DNA of 64,000 nt, taken from Polytrichum commune. Lineage: Eukaryota; Streptophyta; Polytrichopsida; Polytrichales; Polytrichaceae. Location of the stretch: NCBI GenBank assembly GCA_950295325.1, contig OX485803.1, positions 37,339,554-37,403,553 on the forward strand, written 5' to 3'. Below are positions 62,483 through 64,000 of the stretch, piece by piece (within the stretch, counting starts at the first letter, position 1; each line of letters opens with the position of its first letter). Position numbers and translations under genes: made by a program. Below the pieces are notes generated by a model. It saw only the letters and a program-made list of their open reading frames with translations, ran no database searches and was not told where the DNA came from.

Positions 62483-63561
62483 CAATGGATGAGTGGTGGC
62501 ATGAACGGAGGAGATCAGGGGAGGAGGGTTACATCGGTCAAATCCGACGGTCCAAAAAACACATGCAATGTGGCCTCACCAGAAGCCAGAAGTTGCTTTC
62601 ATCGCCCATAGACTTCTTCTCGATAATCACTCTAAAGTTGTCCAACAAACCATATGGTCATGCCAATTAGCCCCATATGTTGATGTAGCTCTCTCAGCCA
62701 ATATTACATTTTGCCACACCCGATCACAACCTCAGGGAGGTCACTAATGAAAATCTTAGAAACAACATGCGATTAAAAAAAAAGGTCTAATATATTCATT
62801 GTAGACTTTTTTTGCAAAAAAACATACATATAATATAGGGGGTTTTAGAATAATGAAACATGTTTACATGTAAAATACCACCACATATAATGGCCTCTTT
62901 TATCTAGTCAGTACATGTAAAATAGAGTGGAAATAATTAATAGGGGTGGCGGGTCTAGGGTAGGGTTTGTGCTTGTGGATGAAAATAAGTAATTTTATGT
63001 TGAAAAAGTTTGGATGGATGACTTGGCATGTTGGCTAGCTTGAACATTACTAAACCAACGTATTGAATGTGGAGTTAATGTTCTCTACCTATTTCATCGC
63101 GTTGTTTGAATGGCAATCTTCTTTCCAATTTTCTTTGGTAGTTTAAGTAAAATAGGGTATATTAAAATAATTCCCCAAAAATTTATAATTATTGATAGGG
63201 TGTATTAAAATACAAGCATCTACCTTTATTTGGAAGAATATCATACCTTATAATCTTTTCTACAAGGTAAATAGCCCCCCCAAAAAATAAATAGGTCATG
63301 AGCGCACGTGTATACATTAATAAAAGAGGGAGTGACCTCCATGAGATCACAACTTATGGGAAGATGTGATTTTTGAAAAAGTTTCACAATTTTGGCACCG
63401 TTCAATGAAGGTTTATCGAGAAGAAGTCTATAGGCGATGAAAGCAGCTTCTGGGGTCTAGTGAGGCCACGTTGCCTGTGCTTTCTTGACCATCGGATTTG
63501 ACAAATGTAACCCTCCTCCCCTGATCTCCTCCGTTCCTGCCACCACTCATCCACTGCATTG
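62483..63561. mobile_element. Long-arm inverted-repeat element (1079 bp, arms about 145 bp)
   Basis: Arm 62483-62625 and inverted arm 63414-63561 match across GATGAGTGGTGGC, GGAGGAGATCAGGGGAGGAG, GTGGCCTCAC and AGACTTCTTCTCGAT. Arms this long suggest a Mutator-like or foldback element. The interior has no transposase, and no 9-bp duplication was found. A third partial arm lies at 353-414. Confidence 0.6.
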
Positions 63562-64000
63562 GGCACATTGTTGGATGGACATGCGTTATCACAAGTTGGA
63601 AATTCAAGAAATGTTTAGAATTTAGGATCGCAGACAACTTGTTTGTTGATGATTCAAATAGAGGAACTCAATTAGATGAATCAAATAAGATAGAACTTTG
63701 TTGTTGTTGATACATGTTTGATAATATTTACCTGATAACTCCGCATCCTCAAACATCTTAACAACTCCACCATGCATGCTTGTGGAGGATAACATATACT
63801 CTCAATGTTTTCAATCGCCGATTTCTGCACCCCTTTGTCTTGTATTGTCCAAACACATTGAAAGTGTACATTTACCATTTCCTCACAAACTATGTTTAGA
63901 GCATGCAAGGTACATATATGAACATTGTCATTACAAAAGAATAAATGCCAACATTGGCTAAGGAATTATCACAACTTACAGTAGGGGCTGGTGGCTATAG

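Noticed and set aside
1-64000. LTR retrotransposons, LINE ORFs, CRISPR, bacterial-type operons, rRNA
   Set aside because: I saw no reverse transcriptase, integrase or gag-like frames, no long terminal direct repeats, no spacer arrays and no rRNA-like sequence.

Overview
The window is nuclear DNA from a land plant. This rests on spliced genes with GT-AG introns, two plant-type proteins (a PRT1-like N-degron E3 ligase and a plant-conserved C2H2 protein whose core reads through eleven exons) and many non-autonomous DNA transposons of plant type (Tourist-like, hAT, pogo/Lemi-like). I cannot name the species. A non-flowering plant is possible but unproven. There are no bacterial operons, CRISPR arrays, rRNA genes or convincing tRNA genes.

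Layout. 1-13.0 kb: gene-free, AT-rich, full of short inverted-repeat elements. 13.0-15.7 kb: one four-exon gene on +, an F-box-like protein of 424 aa. 15.7-25.2 kb: gene-free, with diverged tandem repeats, a 938-bp pogo-like element that keeps a transposase remnant, and a 370-bp hAT MITE with a perfect 8-bp target duplication. 25.3-25.65 kb: intronless SEC61B on -. 26-29.3 kb: repeats. 29.3-30.9 kb: intronless PRT1-like gene on -. 31-37.3 kb: repeats, including two adjacent foldback elements. 37.3-45.5 kb (perhaps to 48.3 kb): large C2H2 zinc-finger gene on -, at least 1400 aa in 11 exons. 48.9-49.8 kb: CT/CA-rich, probably promoter and leader of that gene. 49.8-64 kb: gene-free, dominated by the same MITE families as the left flank, some of them nested.

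The four genes do not form a pathway. SEC61B acts at the ER translocon, the PRT1-like protein is a ubiquitin ligase, the F-box protein is presumably an SCF substrate receptor, and the C2H2 protein has no known role. PRT1 and F-box genes both belong to ubiquitin-dependent proteolysis, but they lie about 14 kb apart on opposite strands, so I infer no link.

I found no strong candidate for a new biological system. The most distinctive items are the F-box protein with an unrecognised C-terminal domain, the large C2H2 gene with a long N-terminal extension, the recurrent CACTAAATA palindromes at element ends, and a 121-bp near-perfect hairpin at 61.46 kb. All reading was done by eye. Exon junctions were checked for frame continuity but not against transcripts.
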